Assembly: GCA_031290885.1 (NCBI GenBank)
Contig: JAISLQ010000082.1
Span: forward strand, 1-55,144
DNA from: Acidaminococcales bacterium
GTDB taxonomy: Bacteria > Bacillota > Negativicutes > Acidaminococcales > JAISLQ01
Direction: 5' to 3'
DNA length: 55,144 bases
Positions 24,503 to 33,586 of this stretch are shown piece by piece (the stretch's first letter is position 1; the number at the start of each line of letters is the position of its first letter). Position numbers and translations under genes: made by a program. The notes below the pieces were generated by a model. It saw only the letters and a program-made list of their open reading frames with translations. It searched no databases and was not told where the DNA came from.

Positions 24503-25861
24503 ATGAATCTGGCCTTTTATGCGCCAAGCATTATAACCAAATATATGATTGGCCGTATCTTGCTCTTATCCTGGCCGGTGGTGGGCGAGATGATCTGCTT
24601 GGTTATCGGCGGGGTGATGACGACCGCGATGGTCGGACGCTTCGGCGCGGTTGAGATGGCGGCGGTGGGGCTTGCCACTATGTTACAGGCAACCTGTGCC
24701 ATGGTAATATCGGCCGCCGGCACGGGCGCGGGCGCGTTGGTCGCGCGCGCCTACGGCGCGCGGCGGGCAGACGAGGCCCAGCGGATCGCCGGGCAGTCGC
24801 TTGTCATAGCGGTAACGGCCAGTACGCTGGCGGCGGCTTTTTGCTACAACGCCGGGCGATCCCTGATCGCCGCCGCCAGCCCGGATCCAGCTGTTGTTGA
24901 GATGGCGAACGGTTTTTTGGCCGTGATGGCTTTTTTTCTTCCTTTCATAGCGGTAACCAGCGTATGCCTCGCCTCCATACGGGCTACCGGAAAAACACGG
25001 GTGTCCATGCTGGTAGCGGTGGCGGGGCAGCTTATATCTTTGTCCGTAACTTATACCCTGCTTTTCGTTTTTAAAGCCGGGGTAAGCTATGCCATAGCCG
25101 GCATGGCTTCCTCGCAGGCGCTAGCGTCAATGATCAGTTTCCTCGCGACGCGTTCCTCCTGGACGCTCGGGCTGCGCTGGCGGCACATCTATCCGTTGCG
25201 GCGCGACATAATTTACGGCGTGCTGAAAGTCAGTTCGGCGGCGGGCATGGAACAGGTGGCCCTGCAAAGCGGGCGCATAACCTTTGTGCTTTTAATGGCG
25301 ACGGCCGGGGCGGTGCAGTTTGCCGGGCACAATGTTTCGCTGCAAATAGAATCAATTTCTTTCATGCCGGGCATGGCCTTCGGCATAGCGGCCATGACCC
25401 TGGTAGGCTACAACTTGGGCCGCGGGCTGACGCACCGGGCCAGGCAGTACGCGTGGCTGACCTGTATCATCGGCGCGTGTGTCATGGGTTGTTGCGGCGT
25501 AGTGTTCTACTTTTTTGCGGAGGAACTGACCCAGTTTTTCACCGACGACCCGCAGGTGCTGGCCTGGGGCATTGGCTGTATGCGTATAGCCGCTTTGGAG
25601 CAGATCTTCCTGGCGGTGGACATGGTGCTGCCCGGCGTGCTGCGCGGCTGCGGCGATGCGGTTACCGCCATGTACGTGGTCATTTTCGGCACTTGGTGTT
25701 TTCGCATACCGGCGATCCTGCTGATAAAGCAATTAGGCTGGTTTGACGTTGTTACCGGCTGGGGCTGCGCCTTTCTCGACATGGCCATCAGGGCGGTTTT
25801 GTTTGTTTACATTGTGCGCTCCAAGGACTGGGGCAAAACAAAAACCGGAATTTACGTTTGA
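24503..25861 (+). CDS. MATE family multidrug/solute efflux transporter
   Basis: A 452-residue, 12-helix MATE exporter that drives out organic cations or similar solutes using a Na+ or H+ gradient. The two pseudo-symmetric halves are visible, each starting with a helix with conserved P/E residues: LLSWPVVGEMICLVIGGVMT and the second-half VSSAAGMEQVALQSGRITFV. GAGALVARAYGARR is the cytoplasmic loop motif of the first half. Start ATG 24503 follows AAAGGA with about 9-base spacing. Substrate cannot be told. It is followed by a transglycosylase gene 30 bases later. Confidence 0.9.
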   Translation: MNLAFYAPSIITKYMIGRILLLSWPVVGEMICLVIGGVMTTAMVGRFGAVEMAAVGLATMLQATCAMVISAAGTGAGALVARAYGARRADEAQRIAGQSLVIAVTASTLAAAFCYNAGRSLIAAASPDPAVVEMANGFLAVMAFFLPFIAVTSVCLASIRATGKTRVSMLVAVAGQLISLSVTYTLLFVFKAGVSYAIAGMASSQALASMISFLATRSSWTLGLRWRHIYPLRRDIIYGVLKVSSAAGMEQVALQSGRITFVLLMATAGAVQFAGHNVSLQIESISFMPGMAFGIAAMTLVGYNLGRGLTHRARQYAWLTCIIGACVMGCCGVVFYFFAEELTQFFTDDPQVLAWGIGCMRIAALEQIFLAVDMVLPGVLRGCGDAVTAMYVVIFGTWCFRIPAILLIKQLGWFDVVTGWGCAFLDMAIRAVLFVYIVRSKDWGKTKTGIYV

Positions 25862-25891
25862 CCGGATCAACGGGCGGAAAGAAGGGAATAA

Positions 25892-26653
25892 ATGTTCAAG
25901 TTGCTTTTCGCGCTTATTTTCGCGGTGAGTTTGTTCATCGGCTATGAAAGTTACAAACCGTACCTGCCCGCGCCGCTGACCGAAAACATTGACAAATTGG
26001 CCGACGGGCGGCTGCTGAGAGAAAATACGCCGCAAGAGGTAACGCGCGTCCTCCGTTTTTTCAAGGCGGAAGAAGAAATACGGCAAAAGATGGCCGCGCC
26101 CGGCTGGGTGAAATTGGACGACATACCCCTATCCATGCAGCAGGCGATCATTTCCGTCGAAGACAGCCGTTTTTATCAGCACGGCAGTTTTGACCCGGGC
26201 GGTATCGTCCGCGCGCTGCTGGCAAACCTGCAAGCCGGCGAAATCGTTGAGGGCGGCAGCACGATTACCCAGCAGCTAGCCAAAAACCTTTTTTTGGGGC
26301 AGGAACAGACAATGGCGCGCAAGGCGGAGGAAGCCGTCTACAGCGTCATCATCGAAAATTCCTTCACTAAGGAAGAAATACTTGAAACATATCTTAACAT
26401 TATTTATTTCGGCGCGGGCGCTTACGGGATAAAAGACGCCGCCCGCCTTTATTTTAAAAAACGGCCGCAAGAACTTACCCTGGCGGAAAGCGCCATGCTG
26501 GCCGGCATCCCCGCCGCGCCTTCGCTTTATTCGCCGCTGAAGGACTTTAAGGCGGCCAAAAGGCGGCAAGCCGTGGTTCTTGAAACAATGGTCAAAAACG
26601 GTTTCGTCGGCCCACAAAAGGCAAAAGAACTGCTGGAGGAGAAACTCTTCTGA
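25892..26653 (+). CDS. Monofunctional peptidoglycan glycosyltransferase (GT51)
   Basis: A 253-residue protein with an N-terminal membrane anchor (residues 1-18) and a GT51 transglycosylase domain that polymerises lipid II into glycan strands outside the membrane. Motifs in order are [20 protein letters not shown] with the catalytic Glu, [30 protein letters not shown] and [19 protein letters not shown]. There is no transpeptidase domain, so it resembles MtgA. The start ATG follows AAGAAGGG. It is placed directly before the AmmeMemoRadiSam genes with a 26-base gap. Confidence 0.92.
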   Translation: MFKLLFALIFAVSLFIGYESYKPYLPAPLTENIDKLADGRLLRENTPQEVTRVLRFFKAEEEIRQKMAAPGWVKLDDIPLSMQQAIISVEDSRFYQHGSFDPGGIVRALLANLQAGEIVEGGSTITQQLAKNLFLGQEQTMARKAEEAVYSVIIENSFTKEEILETYLNIIYFGAGAYGIKDAARLYFKKRPQELTLAESAMLAGIPAAPSLYSPLKDFKAAKRRQAVVLETMVKNGFVGPQKAKELLEEKLF

Positions 26654-26679
26654 AAAATCCCCGAAGGAGGAGATGTTTT

Positions 26680-27996
26680 ATGGACAAGTTGCTGGCCGGG
26701 GCGTTTATGCCGCATCCGCCCCTGATCATTCCGGAAGTGGGGGAGCGCCACCATGGGCAGGTCGCCGGGACAATCCGGGCGATGAAGGCGGCAAGCGAAC
26801 GGCTGGTTGCCCTCAACCCGCGCACCGTCATTGTTGCCTCTCCGCACGGCGTCCATTTTAACGGCGCGCCCAGCATAGCCTTCGGCCGGCGCATGGAAGG
26901 CGGCATGGAGGATTTTAACGCGCCGGGCTGCCGATTGTCTTTTCCCATAAATCAGCGGCTGGCCGAAACAATATGCATAGCGGCGGAAAACGCCGGAATT
27001 TCCTTATATAAAGCCGGCAAGCCCGCGGAAGAAGCGTCCGTGCCGCCAATAGACTCCGGCGCGTTTGTGCCGCTTTATTATTTGCGCATGGCGGGCTTTG
27101 CCGGGGACATAGTGCATATCTGCCCCGGGTTCATAAGCCTTGAGGCGGCGCTGGCGCTGGGCGAGGCGATCGCCGGCGCGGCGGCGGGAAATGACGCCGT
27201 GCTGATCGGTTCGGGCGACCTTTCGCATTATTTGAAAGATTCGCCGCCTTACGGCCTGCGGCCGGAAGGCGCGGCCTTTGACGCGCTGGCGGTGGAAGCG
27301 ATAAAAGAAAATGACCCCGGCAAATTGCTGGCGCTCGACAGGGAACTGATAGGCAGGGCCGGCGAATGCGGCCTGCGCTCGCTGCTTATATTGCTGGCGG
27401 CGGCAAAGGGTCTTGCCAGTAATTTTTATTCTTACGAAGATACCTTTGGCGTGGGCTATGCCGTGGCCGTCTGGGAAAGGCCGTCCGGGATCGCCCCTTC
27501 CGTTCCTGCCCGGCTGGCCCGCTGGTCTATAGAAAACAGTTTCGCCGATGGGCAAAAAGCCGCCCCCGCTTGGGCCGACGGCCTTAAAGAGCGGGCGGGC
27601 GTGTTTGTTTCCCTGAAAAAAGCGGGCGCTTTGCGCGGCTGCATCGGCACTTTTCTGCCGCAATGCCTTTCTGTCAAAGAAGAAATTTTGCGCAACGCGC
27701 TGTCCGCAGCTTTTTCCGACCCGCGTTTTCCGCCGCTTTCCCGGGATGAATTGCCGGATTTGGAAATATCCGTCGATGTCTTGTCGCCGCCGGAAATGGT
27801 CGGCAGCTTGTCCGAACTTGACGAGAAAAAATACGGCGTCTTGGTAACGGACGGCGCGCGCAGCGGCCTTTTGCTGCCGGATCTCGACGGCGTAAACAGC
27901 GTTGGGGAGCAGCTTGACATTGCTAGGCAAAAAGCCGGCATCGCCCCGGGCGCAAAAGTCGATGTTTATCGTTTTACGGTCAGGCGTTATGCATGA
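26680..27996 (+). CDS. amrA: AmmeMemoRadiSam system protein: LigB/Memo-like domain fused to AMMECR1
   Basis: A 438-residue fusion. The N-terminal part (about 1-265) is a class III extradiol-dioxygenase/Memo-like domain with the metal-type histidines in [15 protein letters not shown] and [12 protein letters not shown]. The C-terminal part (about 270-438) is AMMECR1, with the signature LRGCIGTF and a [21 protein letters not shown]-type segment. Such proteins occur with a dedicated radical SAM enzyme, which follows here and overlaps the stop codon. The system's chemistry is not settled in bacteria. GGAGGAG lies before ATG 26680. Confidence 0.9.
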   Translation: MDKLLAGAFMPHPPLIIPEVGERHHGQVAGTIRAMKAASERLVALNPRTVIVASPHGVHFNGAPSIAFGRRMEGGMEDFNAPGCRLSFPINQRLAETICIAAENAGISLYKAGKPAEEASVPPIDSGAFVPLYYLRMAGFAGDIVHICPGFISLEAALALGEAIAGAAAGNDAVLIGSGDLSHYLKDSPPYGLRPEGAAFDALAVEAIKENDPGKLLALDRELIGRAGECGLRSLLILLAAAKGLASNFYSYEDTFGVGYAVAVWERPSGIAPSVPARLARWSIENSFADGQKAAPAWADGLKERAGVFVSLKKAGALRGCIGTFLPQCLSVKEEILRNALSAAFSDPRFPPLSRDELPDLEISVDVLSPPEMVGSLSELDEKKYGVLVTDGARSGLLLPDLDGVNSVGEQLDIARQKAGIAPGAKVDVYRFTVRRYA

Positions 27997-28855
27997 AAAT
28001 GCCGTACAGGCGAGCTTCTGGCAGGGCAGCGCTTCCGGCGCGGCCCGCTGCGGCCTGTGCCCGCACGCCTGCGTCCTGCCGGAAGGCGGCGTGGGCCTTT
28101 GCCGGGCAAGAAGGAATGTTTCCGGCGTTTTGTACGCCGAAAGTTATGGCGAAGTAAGCGCCTTGGCACTTGACCCCATCGAAAAAAAGCCGCTTTGCCG
28201 CTTTAAGCCGGGCAGCCTGATCCTTTCCGCCGGCAGCCGCGGCTGTAATTTTTCCTGCCGCTTCTGCCAGAATTGGCGAATATCCCAGGCGGAGCCCGCA
28301 GTAAAGTTTTTCCGCCCGGAGCAATTGGTTGATCTGGCGCTTGCGAAAGTAAAAGAAGGCAATATAGGCTTGGCCTATACTTATTCCGAGCCGGCCGTTT
28401 GGTATGAATTTGTAAGGGACTGCGCGCTTTTGGCCAAAGAGGCGGGACTTGACAATGTATTCGTAAGCAATGGCTACCTAAATCCTGGCCCGCTGAGAGA
28501 GATCGCGCCGCTTCTCGCCGCCGCCAACATCGACCTGAAATCCTGCGCGGACGATTTTTATCGCCGGATGTGCGGCGGCCGCCTCGCGCCCGTGCGGGAA
28601 AGCATAAAAATATTGGCCGGCTTCTGCCATGTGGAGGTAACTACCCTTGTCATACCGGGCTGTAACGACAGCGAGGACGAGATCGCCCGCATTGCCGCCT
28701 GGCTTGCCGAAATCAGCCCGTCCATCCCTCTCCACGTAACCCGGTATTATCCCAATTACCGTTTTTCTGCGCCGCCCGCGCCCAAAGAAAAGATCTTGCG
28801 CCTTAAAGAAGTGGCCGAAGAGTTCCTGTCCTATGTCTGCGCCGGCAATATATGA
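27989..28855 (+). CDS. amrS: AmmeMemoRadiSam system radical SAM enzyme
   Basis: A 288-residue radical SAM enzyme related to pyruvate-formate-lyase activating enzymes. The cluster motif CNFSCRFC is at residues 86-93, and an extra N-terminal cysteine set (CGLCPHAC at 21-28 and C38) is also typical for this subfamily. [15 protein letters not shown] and [11 protein letters not shown] in the C-terminal half complete the match. ATG 27989 overlaps the AMMECR1 gene by 8 bases, so the two products are probably made together. A strong terminator follows. Confidence 0.92.
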   Translation: MHENAVQASFWQGSASGAARCGLCPHACVLPEGGVGLCRARRNVSGVLYAESYGEVSALALDPIEKKPLCRFKPGSLILSAGSRGCNFSCRFCQNWRISQAEPAVKFFRPEQLVDLALAKVKEGNIGLAYTYSEPAVWYEFVRDCALLAKEAGLDNVFVSNGYLNPGPLREIAPLLAAANIDLKSCADDFYRRMCGGRLAPVRESIKILAGFCHVEVTTLVIPGCNDSEDEIARIAAWLAEISPSIPLHVTRYYPNYRFSAPPAPKEKILRLKEVAEEFLSYVCAGNI

Positions 28856-28878
28856 TTTTTATGCGAAGGCGCGTTAAA

Positions 28879-28921
28879 CGGCGCGGCCGCCCTGTTCCGG
28901 GCGGCCGCGCCGCTATTTTTT
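28879..28921 (+). terminator. Rho-independent terminator after the radical SAM gene
   Basis: A 14-bp perfect GC-rich stem (28879-28892 with 28899-28912, loop TGTTCC) is followed by a T-run at 28915-28921. It closes the plus-strand unit that contains the MATE, GT51 and AmmeMemoRadiSam genes. Confidence 0.88.
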
Positions 28922-28991
28922 GCCGGTTGCCGGCATTTGCGCCGCCCCCGCTGTCGCATGGATTTACCGCTTGCCGAGGACGCGTCCCCTG

Positions 28992-29348
28992 TCAGCGCTT
29001 TTTGGGCGGAGAGATCATCCTCATGCCGGCGTAAATTATAAATATGCCAAAAATTTTTTTAAGCACCAAAGGCGATATGAAGTGCGCAAAGTTCGCGCTC
29101 AGCAGCGCGCCGGCGACCGAACCCGCCGCGAGATGCCGCACGGCGCGAAAATCCACCAAGTTGCTCTTTCTAAGCGCTATCAGCCCCGAGATCGAGGTGG
29201 GAATGATTACGAGCAGCGATATTCCCTGCGCCAGATGCTGCGGCGTGCCCAAAATGAGGGCCAGCATGGGGACAAGCACAACGCCGCCGCCAATGCCCAA
29301 AACGCCGCTTAACAGCCCCATGACAAGTCCGATCAAAAGTTCCGTCAT
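28992..29348 (-). CDS. Half-size TauE/SafE (DUF81) permease, second subunit
   Basis: A 118-residue membrane protein with four helices and the TauE/SafE repeat pattern LLSGVLGIGGGVVLVPML. Full-length TauE/SafE anion exporters are about 250 residues with two such repeats; this is one repeat. Its ATG overlaps the stop of the preceding half-size gene (ATGA). Together the two proteins would form one transporter, possibly for sulfite or organosulfonate-type anions, though substrates are unproven. The order of domains suggests a natural pair and not a recent frameshift, since each half has its own start. Confidence 0.8.
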   Translation of the reverse strand: MTELLIGLVMGLLSGVLGIGGGVVLVPMLALILGTPQHLAQGISLLVIIPTSISGLIALRKSNLVDFRAVRHLAAGSVAGALLSANFAHFISPLVLKKIFGIFIIYAGMRMISPPKKR

Positions 29349-29716
29349 GACAATAGCATCCTAACGCCCGTCAAGCAAAGCAGCAGGCCGAACAATCGTT
29401 TTAAAACGGCGGCGGGGATTTTCTGCATCGCGCGCGCGCCGATGGTCGCCCCAACGATGCCGCCGATCGCCAGCTTGGCGCCCAGCACGATGTCCATGTC
29501 GCCGTGAAATCCATAAATAGCCGCCCCGACTATGGCGGTTGGCAGCACCACCGCCAACGAAACGGCATGCGCCTTGTGCTGGACAAGGCCAAAGTAGACC
29601 GTGAGGAGCGGTATCAAAAATATGCCGCCGCCAACGCCCAAAAGTCCGCTCAATATACCGATGATAAACCCGGCGAAAAGATATTTCCACGTCAACCCGT
29701 CAGCCGCTGAACCCAT
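29345..29716 (-). CDS. Half-size TauE/SafE (DUF81) permease, first subunit
   Basis: A 123-residue membrane protein carrying one TauE/SafE repeat, with GILSGLLGVGGGIFLIPLL near the N-terminus and LGAKLAIGGIVGATIGARA in the second helix pair. ATG 29716 follows AGAGGCGG; a start at 29740 would add eight residues without a better site. The stop overlaps the next half-size gene, so co-translation is expected. Both genes lie alone between two opposite or unrelated operons. Confidence 0.8.
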   Translation of the reverse strand: MGSAADGLTWKYLFAGFIIGILSGLLGVGGGIFLIPLLTVYFGLVQHKAHAVSLAVVLPTAIVGAAIYGFHGDMDIVLGAKLAIGGIVGATIGARAMQKIPAAVLKRLFGLLLCLTGVRMLLS

Positions 29717-29920
29717 GTTCCGCCTCTCTGCCGGCGGCAACCCGCCAGTTCGTTTATATTTTTCTTGTCAAATTGCGCCCGCAGCCAAAACAAGCGCGGC
29801 TTTACCCGCCTTGCCCCACACTCCGAAAAACAGATTTGTTTTCGCGCCTTTGGCGGCAGGCATCGGCGCTCGTCTGCGCCCGGAAAGCAATTTCCCGGGC
29901 AATAAGCCGCCCGCCTGCGT

Positions 29921-30625
29921 TTATATCCCCAAATAGGCCTTTTTCACCAGTTCGCTGCCAAGCAGTTCCTTGCCGGATCCTTCGATCACAACCTGCCCTG
30001 TTTGCAATACATAGGCGCGATCCGCCAGATCAAGCGCTTCATACACGTTTTGCTCCACTAAGAGGATGGTTTTGCCCAGTTCCCGGATCGTCCTGATGAA
30101 CTGGAATATCTGCGTGACAAGCATGGGCGCGAGGCCGAGCGAAGGCTCGTCGAGCAGGATAAGTTTAGGGTCCGACATCAGGCCGCGCGCTATGGCCAGC
30201 ATCTGCTGCTCGCCGCCGGAGAGCGTGCCGGCTTTTTGCGCGAACCGTTCTTTCAGGATGGGGAACATTTCATAAACGCCGGCGTATAGCTCTTCTTTTC
30301 TGGCATTGTCGCCAACGGTGAAAGCGCCGAGAGCCAAATTCTGCTCCACGGTCATATTGGCGAAGGTCATGCGCCCCTCCGGCACATGGGCTATGCCGGT
30401 CTTTACTATCTCATGCGCCGGGGTGTTTGCTATGTCGGCGCCTTCAAAGACTATGCTGCCGCCCATCACCGGCAAAAGGCCGGAGATCCCTTTCATGATG
30501 GTTGATTTGCCGGCGCCGTTGGCACCTACGATGACGGTGATCTCGCCTTTGTTCGCCGCAAAGGACACTCCTTGGATCGCCAATATCCCTTTGTAGCCCA
30601 GTTTTAGCTCAGAAACTTGCAGCAT
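29921..30625 (-). CDS. livF: Branched-chain amino acid ABC transporter ATPase LivF
   Basis: A 234-residue ABC ATPase with Walker A GANGAGKS, signature LSGGEQQMLAIARGLM, Walker B LILLDEPSLGL and a C-terminal LivF-type ending. It powers uptake of branched-chain or related amino acids with LivG as partner. Its start overlaps the livG stop by 17 bases. It is the last gene of livJHMGF. Confidence 0.93.
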   Translation of the reverse strand: MLQVSELKLGYKGILAIQGVSFAANKGEITVIVGANGAGKSTIMKGISGLLPVMGGSIVFEGADIANTPAHEIVKTGIAHVPEGRMTFANMTVEQNLALGAFTVGDNARKEELYAGVYEMFPILKERFAQKAGTLSGGEQQMLAIARGLMSDPKLILLDEPSLGLAPMLVTQIFQFIRTIRELGKTILLVEQNVYEALDLADRAYVLQTGQVVIEGSGKELLGSELVKKAYLGI

Positions 30626-31340
30626 TGTATTTTTCCCCCAGATAGGCTTTTATGACATCCTCGTTATTGGCTACTTCTTCCGGCGTCCCTTCGGCGATTT
30701 TTTTGCCGCCGTCCAGCACCATGATCCGATGGGAAATTGGCATGACCACCTCCATGACGTGTTCGACGACAAGAAGCGTGATGCCGGCGCGGTTGATTTT
30801 TTTTATAAGCTCGACCGCTTCCTGCGTCTCCTTTGGCGTCAGGCCGGCCATTACCTCGTCAAGCATCAACAGTTCCGGCTGGGTGGCGATCGCCCGGGCC
30901 AGTTCAAGGCGTTTTTTATCGGCAATAGTCAACGAGTTGCTCAATTTATCGCGCAAATTTTTAAGCCCGGTAAACTCCATTATTGCTTCCGCCTTTTCCC
31001 GCGCGGTTTTTCTGTTTTTGTCGCGCAAAAAGGCGCCGACCAAAATATTGTCGAGCACCGACAGCAAACCCAGCGGGCGCACAATCTGGAAAGTCCTGGC
31101 GATGCCGAGCTGGCAGATGGTTTCGGGCGGCTTGCCGCCGATCTCCTCGTCCCGGAAAATGATCGCGCCGCCGTCCGGTTTGTAAAAACCGGAAACCGTG
31201 GCGAAAAAAGTGCTTTTGCCCGCGCCGTTTGGCCCGATTATGCCAACGATTTCCCCTTGGAGGATTTCTATCGATATATCGCTGTTGGCTATCAGCCCGC
31301 CGAATTTTTTGGTTAAATTTTCTATTTTTAAAAAGGCCAT
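30609..31340 (-). CDS. livG: Branched-chain amino acid ABC transporter ATPase LivG
   Basis: A 243-residue ABC ATPase of the LivG type. Walker A is GPNGAGKS and Walker [12 protein letters not shown]. The ABC signature is divergent: the usual LSYGEQ is replaced by [14 protein letters not shown], a variant I associate with one LivG subgroup. The EVMAGL after Walker B is shared by that subgroup. It pairs with LivF encoded immediately downstream. Confidence 0.92.
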   Translation of the reverse strand: MAFLKIENLTKKFGGLIANSDISIEILQGEIVGIIGPNGAGKSTFFATVSGFYKPDGGAIIFRDEEIGGKPPETICQLGIARTFQIVRPLGLLSVLDNILVGAFLRDKNRKTAREKAEAIMEFTGLKNLRDKLSNSLTIADKKRLELARAIATQPELLMLDEVMAGLTPKETQEAVELIKKINRAGITLLVVEHVMEVVMPISHRIMVLDGGKKIAEGTPEEVANNEDVIKAYLGEKYNAASF

Positions 31341-31393
31341 TGTGTCCCCTCCCCGTCGCCTGTATTGAACAAGGCTCCCTTCGGCGGCAAGTC

Positions 31394-32404
31394 CTACTCC
31401 CGCCGGACGTTCGCCGCCGCTTGGCCGGCGCCGTCCGCAGAGGCGGAGCGCCTGGCGCGGACTATCTCAGTAATAAAGCCCATAATGCCGGTCGGTTTGG
31501 CTATGGCGAAAATCATTATAAGCAGCCCGTAAATAATAAGATCGAGCGCGTTGCCGCTGCCGCCCAGCGACGCGCGGATAAACTCGGACAGAGGGAACAT
31601 GACGAAAGCGCCGATCACCGGGCCGAAAACCGTGCCGAGCCCTCCCAGTATCGGTATGAGGCAGACCTGCGTCGACAGTACGTTGGGCAGTACGCTTTCC
31701 GGGTCGATATATAAAAGATATTGCGCGTAAAAAGTGCCGCCCGCCGCCATAAAAGCCGCGCTGAAGGCCATGGCCGCCATTTTGTATTTGGTTATATTGA
31801 TGCCGAGGCTCCTGGCGGTGTCTTCATCCTCGCGGATGGCCTGAAAATAATAACCGAGGTAGCTTTTTTGCATGAGATAGGTAAAGACAAGCTGCACGAC
31901 GAGAAAAGACAAGGCTATGTAATAATAGGCTATTTTGCCGGCAAACTGAAAGACAGCCAACCCCGGCGGCAGAAGCGGGATATGTTTGCCAACCGCGCCG
32001 CCTACCCATTGCCAGTTGGTAAAAATCACAAAGGCAATCTCGCCGAGCGCTATGGTCGCTATGACAAAATAATGCCCCTTGATGCGAAAACAGGGATAAC
32101 CCAGAATCGCCGATACGGACACGGACAAAAACATGCCTATGAGCATGCCTATCCACGGGTTCACGCCCGCCTCCAGCATCAGCATGGTCGACGTATAGGC
32201 GCCTATGCCGAAGTACAAAGCATGTCCCAGCGACACCTGCCCGGCGTAGCCGCCGAGTATGTTCCAGGCGCCGCCCAAAAGGGCGTACAGAAAGACCAAT
32301 ATCAATATATGCAAATAAAAAGTCTGTGCGACAAGCGCGGGCAATATGAGCAAAACGGCCAGTATGAACGCGGCAAACAGGCTATAAATGTTTTTCAGCA
32401 TCAT
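31394..32404 (-). CDS. livM: Branched-chain amino acid ABC transporter permease LivM
   Basis: A 336-residue permease with about eight to ten helices. The GGAWNILGGYAGQVSLGHALYFG segment is the LivM hallmark (N-x-GGYAGQxSxGH), and REDEDTARSLGIN is the coupling-helix region (EAA-like loop). ATG 32404 follows GGAGGTG at 7 bases; a longer frame to 32464 would overlap livH's end without ribosome-binding support. The C-terminal 20 residues are Ala/Arg-rich and atypical. Confidence 0.93.
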   Translation of the reverse strand: MMLKNIYSLFAAFILAVLLILPALVAQTFYLHILILVFLYALLGGAWNILGGYAGQVSLGHALYFGIGAYTSTMLMLEAGVNPWIGMLIGMFLSVSVSAILGYPCFRIKGHYFVIATIALGEIAFVIFTNWQWVGGAVGKHIPLLPPGLAVFQFAGKIAYYYIALSFLVVQLVFTYLMQKSYLGYYFQAIREDEDTARSLGINITKYKMAAMAFSAAFMAAGGTFYAQYLLYIDPESVLPNVLSTQVCLIPILGGLGTVFGPVIGAFVMFPLSEFIRASLGGSGNALDLIIYGLLIMIFAIAKPTGIMGFITEIVRARRSASADGAGQAAANVRRE

Positions 32405-32420
32405 TGATTGGCACCTCCGC

Positions 32421-33290
32421 TCAGGCACTGCCCAAGAGTCCTTTCGGCCGGAATATGACGACAAGGAGATAGACGGTGAAAACTATGGAGTATTTATATG
32501 ACGGATCCAGCAAAAACCCGGCCAGCGCCTCTATGAGGCCGATTATCAGCCCGGCCGCGAATGCGCCGGTTATACTGCCAAACCCGCCGAAAGCCACGAC
32601 GATAAAGGTCAGAAAGCCGAAGATCGCGCCCACTTCGGGGAACACATAATAAAAATTAGCCAGAAGGCACCCGGCCACGCCCACGCAGGCGGCGCCTATC
32701 CCCCAAGCAAGGGCGAACATCTTGTTGGAATCTATGCCCATGAGCGTAGCGGCTTCGCGATTTTCCGCCACCGCCAGCAGCGCCCAGCCCGTGCGTGTTT
32801 TGGTGATGAAAAAATATACTGCGGCGAACATCACCACCGCGCCGATTGCGGCGATAAGCTGCGGCGTGGATATGAATATGCCGCCGATGTCAAGGCGCGT
32901 CGCCTGTAACGCCGTGGGAATGGTGCGAAAATCGATGCCGAAAATAAATTGCGCCAAGCCGCGCAAAAAAACCATAAGGCCAAAAGTGGCGAATATCTGC
33001 GCGAGCATGGGCGCGTTGAGCACTGGCTTTATCAGCAGCCGGTAGGTAACAATCCCCAGCAGAAACAGCGCCGCGACCACGAACGGCAAGGACTGGAGAG
33101 GGGAAAACCCAACGGCAATGCTTAGCACATACGCCAAAAACATGCTGATCATCAGGAAATCGCCGTGCGCGAAATTAACGATGTTGACGATTCCATAAAT
33201 GACGGTCAGGCCAAGCGCGGTCAGAGTATAGATAGCCCCCCATAAGAGCCCGGTTACGATCGTTTGCCCAAGCATTATGTCAAAACTCAT
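32421..33290 (-). CDS. livH: Branched-chain amino acid ABC transporter permease LivH
   Basis: A 289-residue permease with the LivH signature ALGLTVIYGIVNIVNFAHGDF near the N-terminus and the coupling loop ENREAATLMGIDSNK. ATG 33290 is preceded by GAGGAGG; a TTG within that site would be in frame but cannot be the start. livM begins 16 bases downstream. A long gap with a hairpin separates it from livJ. Confidence 0.93.
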   Translation of the reverse strand: MSFDIMLGQTIVTGLLWGAIYTLTALGLTVIYGIVNIVNFAHGDFLMISMFLAYVLSIAVGFSPLQSLPFVVAALFLLGIVTYRLLIKPVLNAPMLAQIFATFGLMVFLRGLAQFIFGIDFRTIPTALQATRLDIGGIFISTPQLIAAIGAVVMFAAVYFFITKTRTGWALLAVAENREAATLMGIDSNKMFALAWGIGAACVGVAGCLLANFYYVFPEVGAIFGFLTFIVVAFGGFGSITGAFAAGLIIGLIEALAGFLLDPSYKYSIVFTVYLLVVIFRPKGLLGSA

Positions 33291-33466
33291 TTTAATGCGA
33301 CGCCTCCTCAATTTAAGAACGCGGACGTAAAAATATTCCGTTCGGGGAAACAGCCCGCCCGGACTTCGTCGCAGTTACGGCGCCCGGGCAAAAACACAAG
33401 GCAGCTGAAGGCCGGCGTTTTTGAAATCATGGCAAGGTCATTTGCGTTTGCCCGAAAGCCCGGCAA

Positions 33467-33499
33467 GCAAAAGCGCCGTTTGCCTAACGGCGCTTTTGC
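33467..33499 (-). terminator. Perfect 14-bp hairpin between livJ and livH
   Basis: GCAAAAGCGCCGTT (33467-33480) and AACGGCGCTTTTGC (33486-33499) form a perfect stem with a 5-base loop. No long T-run follows on the minus strand, so it may act as a partial terminator or as an mRNA 3'-end stabiliser that lets the binding protein be made in excess over the membrane parts. The rest of the 33291-33586 gap shows nothing else I can name. Confidence 0.55.
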
Positions 33500-33586
33500 C
33501 GGCAATGCGCCCGGCCGGTTGGCACAGGGAGAAGCATCCGGGCGCTATCTAAGCATACATAAGCCCTGCCGCCCGTCTCCGGTTTG

